From assembly GCF_001949125.1 (NCBI RefSeq), contig NZ_MSTI01000153.1, forward strand, positions 1 to 6,562: a stretch of DNA of 6,562 nucleotides, given 5' to 3'. The DNA is from Deinococcus marmoris. GTDB taxonomy: Bacteria > Deinococcota > Deinococci > Deinococcales > Deinococcaceae. Shown piece by piece: positions 1 through 5,428 of the stretch (within the stretch, counting starts at the first letter, position 1; the number at the start of each line of letters is the position of its first letter). A program made the translations under genes and the position numbers. The notes beneath the pieces were generated by a model, which was not told the DNA's origin, did not search any database, and saw nothing but the letters and a program-made list of their open reading frames with translations.

Positions 1-1
1 C

Positions 2-319
2 CTGCGTCTCTTTCGAGCCTCCCAGACCGCCATTCACCCTGAAACTGAATTGGTTGCCGATGCTGGCTATCAGGGCGTTCAACACCAACACCCGCTGTGC
101 CATACACCGCACAAAGCGAGCAAGAAACGCAAGCTCACTCCGGCACAGAAAGCAGAAAATCTTCGACTGGCACGCTTCAGAATCGCTGTTGAGCATGTTA
201 TTCGTCGGCTCAAGATTTTTCGAGTGTTGAAGGAAACGTATCGCCATCGGCGAAAGCGGTTCAGCCTCCGAGTCAACCTCATCGCCGCCATCTGCAACGC
301 CACCGCTAAATGTGCCTGA
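2..319 (+). CDS. IS5-family transposase, C-terminal part (5' end outside window)
   Basis: This is the C-terminal third or so of a DDE transposase; the frame is open from the window edge, so the true start lies upstream. The stretch VADAGYQG supplies the second catalytic aspartate. The later segment RFRIAVEHVIRRLK contains the catalytic glutamate (EHVIRRLK) typical of IS5-family (DDE_Tnp_4-like) enzymes. A basic segment rich in Lys/Arg (KASKKRK) lies between them, and the protein ends RVNLIAAICNATAKCA, as usual for this group. The stop codon is inside the putative right terminal repeat, which is common in compact IS elements. The enzyme would cut and join the ends of its own element. Whether the copy is intact cannot be judged because the 5' part is missing. 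The family call is firm; the subgroup is not. Confidence 0.85.
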   Translation: MRLFRASQTAIHPETELVADAGYQGVQHQHPLCHTPHKASKKRKLTPAQKAENLRLARFRIAVEHVIRRLKIFRVLKETYRHRRKRFSLRVNLIAAICNATAKCA

Positions 320-657
320 CTTTCGCAAGAGGTCTACTGATAGAGGCTCGTTACCGGCAGCCCCTCTCTCTATCGGATATTGCCGCTGAAGTTCACCGCA
401 CGCCCGCTTACCTGACCCATCTGGTCAAGCAGCAAACTGGGCGCACGGTGCTGGAATGGATTCTGGAACGCCGTATTCGCGAGGCCCGCCACTTGCTGCG
501 TCGCAGCGACGACAGTGTGGAGCGCATCGCGCTGAGCGTGGGCTTTCAGGATGCCAGCTACTTTGCCCGGCAGTTCAAGCGCCGTAACCGCCTGGGTCCG
601 CAGGCATGGCGACAGGCCAGCCAACTCAATGCCGAACCACCAGACCCCGAGATCTAA
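310..657 (+). pseudogene. AraC-family regulator, N-terminally truncated by IS insertion
   Basis: The product reads as a typical C-terminal AraC/XylS DNA-binding domain with two helix-turn-helix motifs. The first spans roughly LSLSDIAAEVHRTPAYLTHLVKQ and the second DSVERIALSVGFQDASYFARQF; the signature GF.D.SYF.R.FKR is present near the end. The expected N-terminal sensing domain of about 150 or more residues is absent, because upstream sequence is the end of the IS5-like element. The reading frame is open back into the IS and has an ATG at 310, within the last bases of the transposase gene, so a 115-residue DNA-binding stub could be made. AraC-like biology starts near residue 9-10; the first residues are IS-encoded. 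The gene points at the downstream MBL/SnoaL operon and may once have regulated it, which is inference from position. Confidence 0.8.
318..335 (+). repeat. Putative right terminal inverted repeat of the IS5-like element
   Basis: GACTTTCGCAAGAGGTCT lies at the transposase stop codon and directly before sequence that reads as an AraC protein. Read from outside inward it is AGACCTCTTGCGAAAGTC, which resembles IS5-family ends. The left end is outside the window, so neither the matching repeat nor a target duplication can be verified. The exact boundary may be off by a few bases. Confidence 0.5.
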
Positions 658-819
658 AGATCGTCCTTACTGTCCGAAGCATTCTCGCTGGGCAGAGCGG
701 CCAGTCCTACATAACCTGCGGACAGCAGCAGCACGCGGCCAGACGACACCCAATCCAGCACCTTCAAAATTCAGGCCTTCAGCCAACAGACACCTCAAAG
801 GCCGAAGTCCAACCCGCAC

Positions 820-825
820 AAAGGA
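820..825 (+). promoter_or_regulatory. Ribosome binding site deciding the MBL start
   Basis: AAAGGA ends 9 nt before the ATG at 835 and directly abuts the alternative in-frame ATG at 826. This favours the internal start and shortens the protein by three residues. Confidence 0.6.
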
Positions 826-834
826 ATGCCCCCC

Positions 835-1644
835 ATGACTGACCTGACCTTTACCGTCCTTGACCTCGACTTTCCAGTGGGCAGCCAGAACAAAACCGCC
901 ACCCTGATCACGGGCGAGCAGGACGCCCTGCTTATCGATGCGGGTTTTACCCGTGCCGATGGACACCGCTTGGTCGCTGCCGTGTTGGACAGCGGTAAGA
1001 CCCTGGGGACGATTTTCGTGAGTCATGCCGATCCCGACTTTTATTGGGGTCTGGAAGCCCTGGCCGACGCGTTTCCCAGCGCTGAAATTCTGGCGACGCC
1101 GCTGGTTGCTCAGCACATCGCGCAGGCATATGAGGGCAAACTCAAAGCCTGGAGTACACTTGGCCCCAATCTACCCATCCGTCTGGTGCCGATCACGTCT
1201 TGGAGCGGCCAGACCCTGGGCCTGGAAGACCATACTTTTGAACTTCGCGGCGGCCACGCGCTGCTGCCGGATCGCCATTACCTGTGGCAGCCCCAGCAGC
1301 GGGCCATCGTTGGCGGCGTGCTGCTGTTTCAGAACGAACATGTCTGGACGGCGGACACCGCGACCCCGGAGGAGCGGACGGCTTGGATTTCGCTGCTGGA
1401 CGAGATGGACGCCCTGAATCCAGCCTTCGTTGTGCCGGGCCACCGCTTGCCTGGTTTGGCGCTGGATACCCAGGCCATCGCCTACACTCGCGATTACCTG
1501 CGGACCTACGAAGACATTCTGAAAAGCGCCTCAGACGGGGCCGCTGCCACCCAGATGCTGACCGAGCGCTATCCGCACTCAGGCATGCTGATCGCCGCCC
1601 AGATCGGGCCGAAGGTTGCCAAGGGTGAGATGAAATGGGGCTGA
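835..1644 (+). CDS. MBL-fold metallo-hydrolase-like protein with variant metal motif
   Basis: This 269-residue protein has the metallo-beta-lactamase fold layout: strands ending in LLIDAGF (residues 32-38, the DxGf turn), motif 2 at FVSHADPDFYWG (61-72), GGH at 139-141, WTAD at 171-174 and VVPGHR at 199-204. In the canonical HxHxDH motif the second and last histidines are replaced here by Asp66 and Phe69, while His64, Asp68, His141, Asp174 and His203 remain. It may bind one metal or a different metal; the substrate is unknown. The start is placed at the ATG at 835 because AAAGGA (820-825) sits at ideal ribosome-binding distance from it, whereas an in-frame ATG at 826 directly abuts that site. 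It has no signal peptide, so it is probably cytosolic. It overlaps the next gene by 10 nt, so both are likely translated from one mRNA. Confidence 0.85.
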   Translation: MTDLTFTVLDLDFPVGSQNKTATLITGEQDALLIDAGFTRADGHRLVAAVLDSGKTLGTIFVSHADPDFYWGLEALADAFPSAEILATPLVAQHIAQAYEGKLKAWSTLGPNLPIRLVPITSWSGQTLGLEDHTFELRGGHALLPDRHYLWQPQQRAIVGGVLLFQNEHVWTADTATPEERTAWISLLDEMDALNPAFVVPGHRLPGLALDTQAIAYTRDYLRTYEDILKSASDGAAATQMLTERYPHSGMLIAAQIGPKVAKGEMKWG

Positions 1645-2051
1645 TAGAGCAACCCGCCGTGTCCGACTCGCCGCGCTCGGTGGTGCGCCGTCAGTACCTC
1701 GCCAGCGCCGCAGGCGACCTGGAAGCTTTGCGGGCCACCCTCGCGCCAGACGTGGAATGGACGGAGATGGCCGGGTTTCCGCTGGCCGGAACCTACCGCA
1801 CCTCCGCAGGCGTGACAGCGGGCGTCATGGAAGTGCTGGGCAAAGACTGGCAGGACTGGACGGCGCACGACGACACTTACGTGGTGGAGGGCGAAAATGT
1901 CGTGGTGCTGGCCCGCTATACTGCCACCCACCGGACCACGGGCAAGGCGCTGAAGGTGCGGGTGGCCCACCATTTTGTCGTGCGCGGCGGCCTGATCGTG
2001 CGCTTTGAGCAGTTCGTGGACACCGCCTTGGTGCGTGACGCTGCAAGTTGA
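1635..2051 (+). CDS. SnoaL-like / NTF2-like superfamily protein
   Basis: This is a 138-residue protein of the SnoaL/ketosteroid-isomerase-related (NTF2-like, alpha+beta cone) superfamily. Visible hallmarks are the N-terminal helix SVVRRQYLASAAGDLEAL (15-32), the strand LAPDVEWTEM followed by G-PLAGTYR (36-55), and the C-terminal strands ALKVRVAHHFVVRGG and LIVRFEQFVDT (105-130). Members range from polyketide cyclases and isomerases to proteins of unknown role, so the reaction here is not known. The start ATG overlaps the end of the upstream MBL gene (its stop is 1642-1644). A purine-rich AAGGGTGAG at 1621-1629 gives a good ribosome site, pointing to coupled translation. The length is typical for the family and the protein is probably cytosolic. 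Pairing with an MBL-fold protein suggests joint processing of one small molecule, which is inference. Confidence 0.82.
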   Translation: MGLIEQPAVSDSPRSVVRRQYLASAAGDLEALRATLAPDVEWTEMAGFPLAGTYRTSAGVTAGVMEVLGKDWQDWTAHDDTYVVEGENVVVLARYTATHRTTGKALKVRVAHHFVVRGGLIVRFEQFVDTALVRDAAS

Positions 2052-2291
2052 GCAGTACCAGCGGATCATATATGAATTTAGGCTGTGCGCTGGAACGCCC
2101 TGACAACGGTGATGAGGCCCAGCCGAACGTCTGCTGAACCCGGCGTATACCTCGCCACTTTTGCGAGCGCCGACCCCTGTAAAGCGGACTTCAATCACAT
2201 CTTCCAGGCAAGGGTGGAGGTATTCCAGAGCTTTTCTGAAGTGGACTTGCCCCGGTTTTGCAATTCTTCCATTGATGTGCGAGAGGCGCAA
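2052..2291. other. Intergenic stretch without a credible gene
   Basis: No convincing gene was found. A perfect 6-bp inverted repeat, CCAGCG (2058-2063) and CGCTGG (2088-2093), starts 7 nt after the stop of the SnoaL-like gene. Its loop is 24 nt and it has no T-run, so it is a weak candidate for an mRNA 3' end. Open frames on both strands here have no family resemblance and probably reflect base composition or decayed mobile DNA. Confidence 0.5.
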
Positions 2292-2313
2292 ACCCGTGAC
2301 TTCAGTCGTGGGT
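2292..2313 (+). repeat. Hairpin resembling an IS200/IS605-type end
   Basis: ACCCGTGAC, loop TTCA, GTCGTGGGT folds into a 9-bp stem with two G-T pairs. Hairpins of the form CCGTGACTT(C/T)AGTC(A/G)(C/T)GGG at the 3' end of tnpB genes mark the right end of IS200/IS605-type elements. No tnpB gene body is recognisable upstream, so this would be an orphan end. The identification rests on resemblance only. Confidence 0.35.
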
Positions 2314-2315
2314 AA

Positions 2316-2339
2316 GCCCCTCTCGCCCTGAAGGGGCGA
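2316..2339. repeat. GC-rich overlapping hairpins (short interspersed repeat-like)
   Basis: Two mutually exclusive stems exist: GCCCCT (2316-2321) with AGGGGC (2332-2337), and TCGCCC (2323-2328) with GGGCGA (2334-2339). The strand opposite translates as FPSPLQGE, a peptide often seen where palindromic GC-rich repeats are read as protein. It sits directly at the broken end of the IS630 remnant. Confidence 0.4.
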
Positions 2340-2354
2340 CGGAAAGCGGAGGTT

Positions 2355-2680
2355 GGGGGGATCACTACAGGCCAGCATGACCAGCTTGGCCTCAATGTCT
2401 CCCGTGATCTTCGGTGGGGCTCCGCTCCGGGGCCGCTCGTGAAGAGCGGCCTCCAAGCCCTCCAACACATAACGCCGACAGATTCGGCTATCCGGTCCGT
2501 GTCACAGTGCAGCACCCTGCTGATGACCTGATAGGTCTGGCGCTCACCCGTGCTGCGATCCGCCATCAGAAGAATGCGTGCTCTCGTCAGCGTGCGGGCC
2601 GCACACGTTCCCCGGTCCACCAGTTGTAGAAGCTTGGCCCGCTCATCGGGTTCAAGGTCCACGCGAAGTTGCTGTCCCAT
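2355..2680 (-). pseudogene. IS630-family transposase remnant, frameshifted and 3'-truncated
   Basis: Reading leftward from the ATG at 2680, the first frame gives an IS630-like N terminus: DLEPDERAKLLQLVDRG, then LTRARILLMADRSTGERQ and the start of a helix-turn-helix (QVISRVLHCDTD). Near 2487-2492 one base appears to be missing. The similarity continues in another frame as ICRRYVLEGLEAALHERPRSGAPPKI and then ITGDIEAKLVMLACSDPP. After that, at about 2355, IS630 sequence stops and hairpin-rich DNA follows; the DDE catalytic domain is absent. About 108 residues of a protein normally some 330-360 long remain, so it cannot be functional. No matching terminal repeats or TA duplications could be assigned. 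Confidence 0.75.
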
Positions 2681-2785
2681 TCCTCAGTTTGCCTCAAAGC
2701 CGTGAAACTTGCTTAGCTAGGCACTAGCATCGGAACAGTAATCCGCCCTTAGCAAGGGGATCACCAGGAGCGAAGTCAGATTCAA

Positions 2786-2801
2786 ACGGCGTCTGGGCCG
2801 T
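2786..2801 (-). terminator. Possible weak terminator of the first TetR gene
   Basis: Read on the minus strand, ACGGC, a 6-nt loop and GCCGT are followed by TTTG, about 30 nt after the stop of the minus-strand TetR gene. The stem is only 5 bp and the T-run short, so this is tentative. Confidence 0.25.
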
Positions 2802-2830
2802 CTTGTCCCATCTCCAACCTGCTCCCTCCC

Positions 2831-3373
2831 TCACAGCGGCGCGATCAGGTCGATGAACGGCTTGAGCACCGTGCTGAGGGGCTGGTCACTGGGGGTCAGT
2901 CGGCGCAGCATCAACACCCCGATCACTTGCTGGCGAAACAGCCGGGTGTGCGGCAGGCTCAGGCCCAGCGAGGCCGTGATCTGCGCTTCCAGCAGATCAT
3001 CCAGCGTTCGCCCGTCCAGCGCTGTGAACGGAGTGGCGTGGGCTTGAACATAGTCCAGCGTCAGCGCCAGCAAGCCGCTCACTTCAGGTTCCTGCGCCTC
3101 CAGTTGCTGGACCACCCGCAGCAGGGTGGCCCTCAGGCCGCCATCAACTGGTCTGGGTAAGGCTGGAAAGGCCCGCTGAAAGTAGCGTTCCAGCAAAGCG
3201 TAAAACAGCGCTTCTTTGCTGGGGAAGTAGTGATAGAGGGTTCCGAAGGACACGCCAATATCCTGGGCCAGGGCGCGCATTCGCAGGTGGCCGTAGCCCC
3301 TGTGGACGAAGACGGCAAAGCTACGGTCCAGGATGAGGGCGCGTTGCTGTTCGCGGTCGACAATCTTTGGCAC
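2831..3373 (-). CDS. TetR/AcrR-family transcriptional regulator
   Basis: This is a 180-residue one-component repressor-type regulator. The N-terminal domain has the TetR helix-turn-helix: AFAVFVHRGYG-like helix 1 region (residues 18-28), RMRALAQDIGVSFGTLYHYF (31-50) and PSKEALFYALLERYF (51-65). The rest is a helical ligand-binding and dimer domain with no recognisable subfamily. The start is GTG; there is no Shine-Dalgarno sequence, but TAAAAT (minus strand, plus coordinates 3380-3385) lies 6 nt before it, which fits a leaderless transcript. The gene is divergent from the membrane-protein gene at 3532, with a near-palindrome between them, so autoregulation and control of that gene are likely (inference). 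The ligand is unknown. Confidence 0.88.
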   Translation of the reverse strand: MPKIVDREQQRALILDRSFAVFVHRGYGHLRMRALAQDIGVSFGTLYHYFPSKEALFYALLERYFQRAFPALPRPVDGGLRATLLRVVQQLEAQEPEVSGLLALTLDYVQAHATPFTALDGRTLDDLLEAQITASLGLSLPHTRLFRQQVIGVLMLRRLTPSDQPLSTVLKPFIDLIAPL

Positions 3374-3379
3374 CTGTTT

Positions 3380-3385
3380 ATTTTA
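3380..3385 (-). promoter_or_regulatory. -10 hexamer of the first TetR gene (leaderless)
   Basis: On the minus strand TAAAAT matches the TATAAT consensus at 5 of 6 positions and is followed by exactly 6 nt (AAACAG) and then the GTG start, so transcription would begin at the start codon. No good -35 is visible. Confidence 0.5.
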
Positions 3386-3399
3386 GATCATTTGATTTA
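3384..3399. promoter_or_regulatory. Candidate TetR operator
   Basis: TAGATCA-TT-TGATTTA has 7-bp arms matching at 6 of 7 positions, in an AT-rich island unlike the surrounding GC-rich DNA. It overlaps the -10 of the TetR gene and lies upstream of the divergent membrane-protein gene, where such regulators usually bind. Confidence 0.45.
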
Positions 3400-3520
3400 C
3401 AAAAGTCTCAGGGCTTGTTAGGCTGACCTCGTGACCGCCGAATCGCTCGATAAAAATCCCGCCCCCTGCCCCCTGATTCCCACTGTTCAGGACACCAGCG
3501 ATGGACAGCGCCGTCCACCG

Positions 3521-3525
3521 AGGAG
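3521..3525 (+). promoter_or_regulatory. Ribosome binding site supporting a GTG start
   Basis: AGGAG sits 6 nt before the GTG at 3532, which decides the start of the membrane-protein gene. Confidence 0.6.
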
Positions 3526-3531
3526 CCTGCT

Positions 3532-3906
3532 GTGACGCATTCGTTCCCTCCACTGCTCTCCCGCGCCTTCTGGGTCTGCTGGGCCGTGACCAGTCTGAAC
3601 GTGCTGATCAGTGCCGGATACTCCACCGCCGCCCTGGTCAGCCAGGGCGACAGCAACGTCTACACGCAGTATGCGGCGTCCCGCAGCTTCGCGCTGGTGG
3701 TGGTGATCCTGGGTGTGGGACGCTTCCGGTCGCCGCAGGCACTGCTGGCCCTGTCCGCCGTGATGACGCTGATTCAACTGGGAGACGCCGTGATCGGCTT
3801 TCAGCTCCATGACGCGGCCAAATCGTTTGGTCCACTGGGATTAGCGGTGTTGACATTCATCGCTGCGCTCTTCCTGCTGCGCGCCAATCGCCAGCCGTTG
3901 TCCTGA
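3532..3906 (+). CDS. Small four-helix integral membrane protein of unknown function
   Basis: This is a 124-residue hydrophobic protein with four likely membrane segments: about 9-30, 50-65, 69-91 and 99-118. A short polar loop (SQGDSNVYTQ, 37-46) lies between the first two. The pattern SRSFALVVVIL followed by LSAVMTLIQLGDAVIGFQLHD resembles small DUF4267-like membrane proteins, in which a GD/AD pair sits in helix 3, but the family assignment is tentative and no activity is known. The GTG start is chosen because AGGAG (3521-3525) lies 6 nt upstream; no ATG is available nearby. It is transcribed divergently from the TetR gene, and so is the probable target of that regulator, perhaps an efflux or membrane-stress accessory protein (inference only). 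Confidence 0.75.
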   Translation: MTHSFPPLLSRAFWVCWAVTSLNVLISAGYSTAALVSQGDSNVYTQYAASRSFALVVVILGVGRFRSPQALLALSAVMTLIQLGDAVIGFQLHDAAKSFGPLGLAVLTFIAALFLLRANRQPLS

Positions 3907-4023
3907 CGGATCAGGCGACGCGCGAAACACGATTTGTCTCCACTGAAATGTGCGGAAACGCTGATAACGCAACGATCTGAACGGGCTGATGGCAGGTAGC
4001 TTCTGGCTTTGCGAAACTGTATT
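3907..4023. other. Intergenic stretch, no feature recognised
   Basis: No gene, hairpin with T-run or known repeat was found downstream of the membrane-protein gene. The right part may hold weak, patchy similarity to the repeat flank on the far side of the element pair. Confidence 0.4.
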
Positions 4024-4151
4024 GCGTAGTAATCTGCGCTGGCAACACGTTTCTGCAATCCTGGAAGCTGGTGTCTTGGCTTCTGCCTACCCCTACTCTG
4101 AACAATTTAAATTGTGATCCAGCTTTCAAGGGCAGATTTCTGTTCCGATGC
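4024..4151 (-). repeat. Left outer flank X' (inverted homologue of 4664-4799)
   Basis: Read on the minus strand outward from the first 182-bp element, this DNA aligns with the sequence read rightward from the second element. By hand, 31 of the first 49 bases match without gaps, including GGAACAG directly beside the elements and CAATT further out. Patchier matches end in ACTACGC at similar distances (121 and 129 bp). No protein or known element was recognised in it. Confidence 0.5.
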
Positions 4152-4333
4152 GATTCCGTTGGCAAAGTCAGGCAGGCAGAGAAATACACGCCAGGATGGG
4201 AGTTCTTGCGTTCCTGGAGAAGGCCGTACGAGCGCTCTGTAAGGTCTCACCGGGGATTTTACCGAGGGATTCGAAGCGCAACATGCCCCATTTTGCAGAC
4301 TTTTATGGAGCCGCCGACTTGACCAACGGAATC
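4152..4333 (+). mobile_element. 182-bp MITE-like element, copy A
   Basis: The ends are GATTCCGTTGGCAAAGTC (4152-4169) and, in inverse complement, GATTCCGTTGGTCAAGTC (4316-4333): 18-bp terminal inverted repeats with 16 of 18 matching. CGATGC occurs directly before (4146-4151) and directly after (4334-4339), as expected of a 6-bp target duplication. The element is too short to encode a transposase and would depend on one from elsewhere. It is about 76% identical (139 of 182 by hand count) to copy B, with no gaps. The ends loosely recall IS6-family ends (GGTTCTGTTGCAAAG), but IS6 elements duplicate 8 bp, so the parent family is unresolved. Confidence 0.75.
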
Positions 4334-4335
4334 CG

Positions 4336-4476
4336 ATGCTAGTCAGACCCCTTGTTCTGGCGTTAATCGAGTCCAAAGACGTTCGCCACGCGGCACTGGC
4401 CGAGCATTGCCCCGGCAACGCTCAAACGGCTTCCATCATCCGCCAGATTGAGCGCTTCTTTCAGGGGTGCGACTAG
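4336..4476 (+). pseudogene. IS4-like transposase N-terminal stub between the two elements
   Basis: An open frame of 46 codons starts at the ATG 3 nt after copy A and ends at TAG just before copy B. It reads VRPLVLALIESKDVRHAALA, then EHCPGNAQTASIIRQIERFF. This resembles the N-terminal helical region of IS4-family transposases (pattern of a PGN loop followed by R.I.RFF). The rest of the enzyme, including all catalytic residues, is missing. It is a remnant, probably cut off where copy B or its ancestor inserted. The family call is by resemblance only. Confidence 0.5.
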
Positions 4477-4481
4477 CAGAG

Positions 4482-4663
4482 GGTTCTGTTGGCAAAGTCA
4501 GGCCAGCAGAAAAACACACGCCAGGATAGGAATTTTCGCGCTCCTAAAAAAGGTTCCACAAATGCTTTGGGCGGTCTCGCCAAGAATTTCACCAAGGGGT
4601 TCCGGGCGCAACAGGCCCCATTTTGCAGACTTCTACGAAGCGGGCGACTTTGCCAACGGAATC
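4482..4663 (+). mobile_element. 182-bp MITE-like element, copy B
   Basis: This is a second copy in the same orientation as copy A and of exactly the same length. The left end is GGTTCTGTTGGCAAAGTC (4482-4499). The right end in inverse complement is GATTCCGTTGGCAAAGTC (4646-4663), so the 18-bp terminal repeats match at 16 of 18. Flanks GCAGAG (4476-4481) and GCGGAG (4664-4669) match at 5 of 6, consistent with an aged 6-bp target duplication. The best conserved parts between copies are the terminal repeats and the inner block around CCCCATTTTGCAGACTT (4616-4632). Differences are spread evenly over the three codon positions (13, 12 and 18), which argues against protein coding. Confidence 0.75.
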
Positions 4664-4799
4664 GCGGAGGAACAGGAATCCAGCCTTGGCACTCAGATCC
4701 CAATTCAATACGTCCCCATTCCAGTCCCTGATTTTGGAGCCAGTTGCCAGTCAACGGCCCATCAGCCAATCAGATCACTGGACGCAATCAGCACTACGC
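4664..4799 (+). repeat. Right outer flank X (inverted homologue of 4024-4151)
   Basis: This is the counterpart of the left outer flank in inverted orientation. The similarity begins directly at the element boundary, is clear for about 45 bp and patchy for about 85 more. No gene was recognised here, nor between it and the end of the next gene. Confidence 0.5.
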
Positions 4800-4864
4800 G
4801 TCGATCCTGTCAGAGTGTCGTATCGCCTTGCAATTTCACTTACGGGTGGTCATGACTTGGTTGC

Positions 4865-5422
4865 TCAGGGCTGAACAAGCCGTGCCACTGCGGCCTGGAT
4901 GGCCTGCTGACGACGCTGAAATTCTTTTCCGTCGTCAGGCGCAGCGCTGAGTCCCGCGTTGGTCTGAATCAGGGCCAGGATCAGCTCTAGAAGCGTGGCG
5001 GCTGGAAACCGGTCACTGATGACGCCGCTGCGCTGGGCCTGGGCCACTGCCTCCACTTTGCGTCCGTAAGAGTCCAGCAGGCCCGTCAGCTTGCCTGCCT
5101 CTGGCCCGCGTTCTAACCTGGCCCACGTGACCAGTCGCATGATTTCCGGGTGCTGGCGGTAATGCTCCACCACCTTTGCGGCGTAGTCCGGCAGATCGTG
5201 GGCGTCCATCGGCACGTCGTTCATGTGGCGGCTGATCTGCTCCACACCCACCGCGTCAAACAGCTCATCTTTGCTTCCAAAATAGGTGTAGATCATGGCT
5301 TTATTGCTGCCCGCCGCCGCCGCGATCCGGTCAATCCGCGCCCCGGCGATGCCGTACTGGGCGAACTCTGCCGTGGCCGCCTCGAAAATCCGTTGTTTGG
5401 TGGCCTGAGCGTCGCGCTTCAT
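4865..5422 (-). CDS. TetR/AcrR-family transcriptional repressor, divergent from the SDR gene
   Basis: This is a 185-residue TetR-type regulator. The DNA-binding domain is clear: ATKQRIFEAATAEFAQYGIA (7-26), ARIDRIAAAAGSNKAMIYTYF (28-48) and GSKDELFDAVGVEQ (49-62). The C-terminal part (about 65-185) is a helical ligand-binding and dimerisation domain with no assigned ligand. The ATG at 5422 is preferred over a longer in-frame TTG start at 5437, because the TTG would fall inside the operator and the -10 TACACT lies exactly 6 nt before the ATG, as in leaderless genes. Two identical palindromic sites lie between it and the SDR gene, so it likely represses both itself and the SDR gene until an unknown small molecule binds. 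Confidence 0.9.
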   Translation of the reverse strand: MKRDAQATKQRIFEAATAEFAQYGIAGARIDRIAAAAGSNKAMIYTYFGSKDELFDAVGVEQISRHMNDVPMDAHDLPDYAAKVVEHYRQHPEIMRLVTWARLERGPEAGKLTGLLDSYGRKVEAVAQAQRSGVISDRFPAATLLELILALIQTNAGLSAAPDDGKEFQRRQQAIQAAVARLVQP

Positions 5423-5428
5423 CAACCT

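Noticed and set aside
667..1116. Minus-strand frame of 149 codons over the MBL gene start
   Set aside because: It lies antisense to a well-supported gene, has no family resemblance and no ribosome site.
2085..2315. Plus-strand frame ending in a hairpin, considered as a TnpB tail
   Set aside because: No zinc-finger cysteines or other TnpB motifs occur; only the hairpin resembles an IS200/IS605 end.
1569..2468. Long minus-strand open frame of 299 codons
   Set aside because: Its first part is the second frame of the IS630 remnant, and the rest runs antisense to the SnoaL-like gene with low-complexity, shadow-type composition.
2746..2758. CCCTT-AGC-AAGGG hairpin as an IS630 end or terminator
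   Set aside because: The stem is only 5 bp, with no T-run and no matching sequence at the other side of the remnant.
4005..4015. GGCTTTGCGAA as a third, decayed element end
   Set aside because: It matches only 9 of 11 bases, with no partner end or target duplication.
4107..4769. Minus-strand frames in both 182-bp elements giving similar peptides (shared SLQNGACCA and PDFAN)
   Set aside because: Differences between the copies fall evenly on all codon positions, so the shared peptides follow from DNA similarity, not from protein selection.
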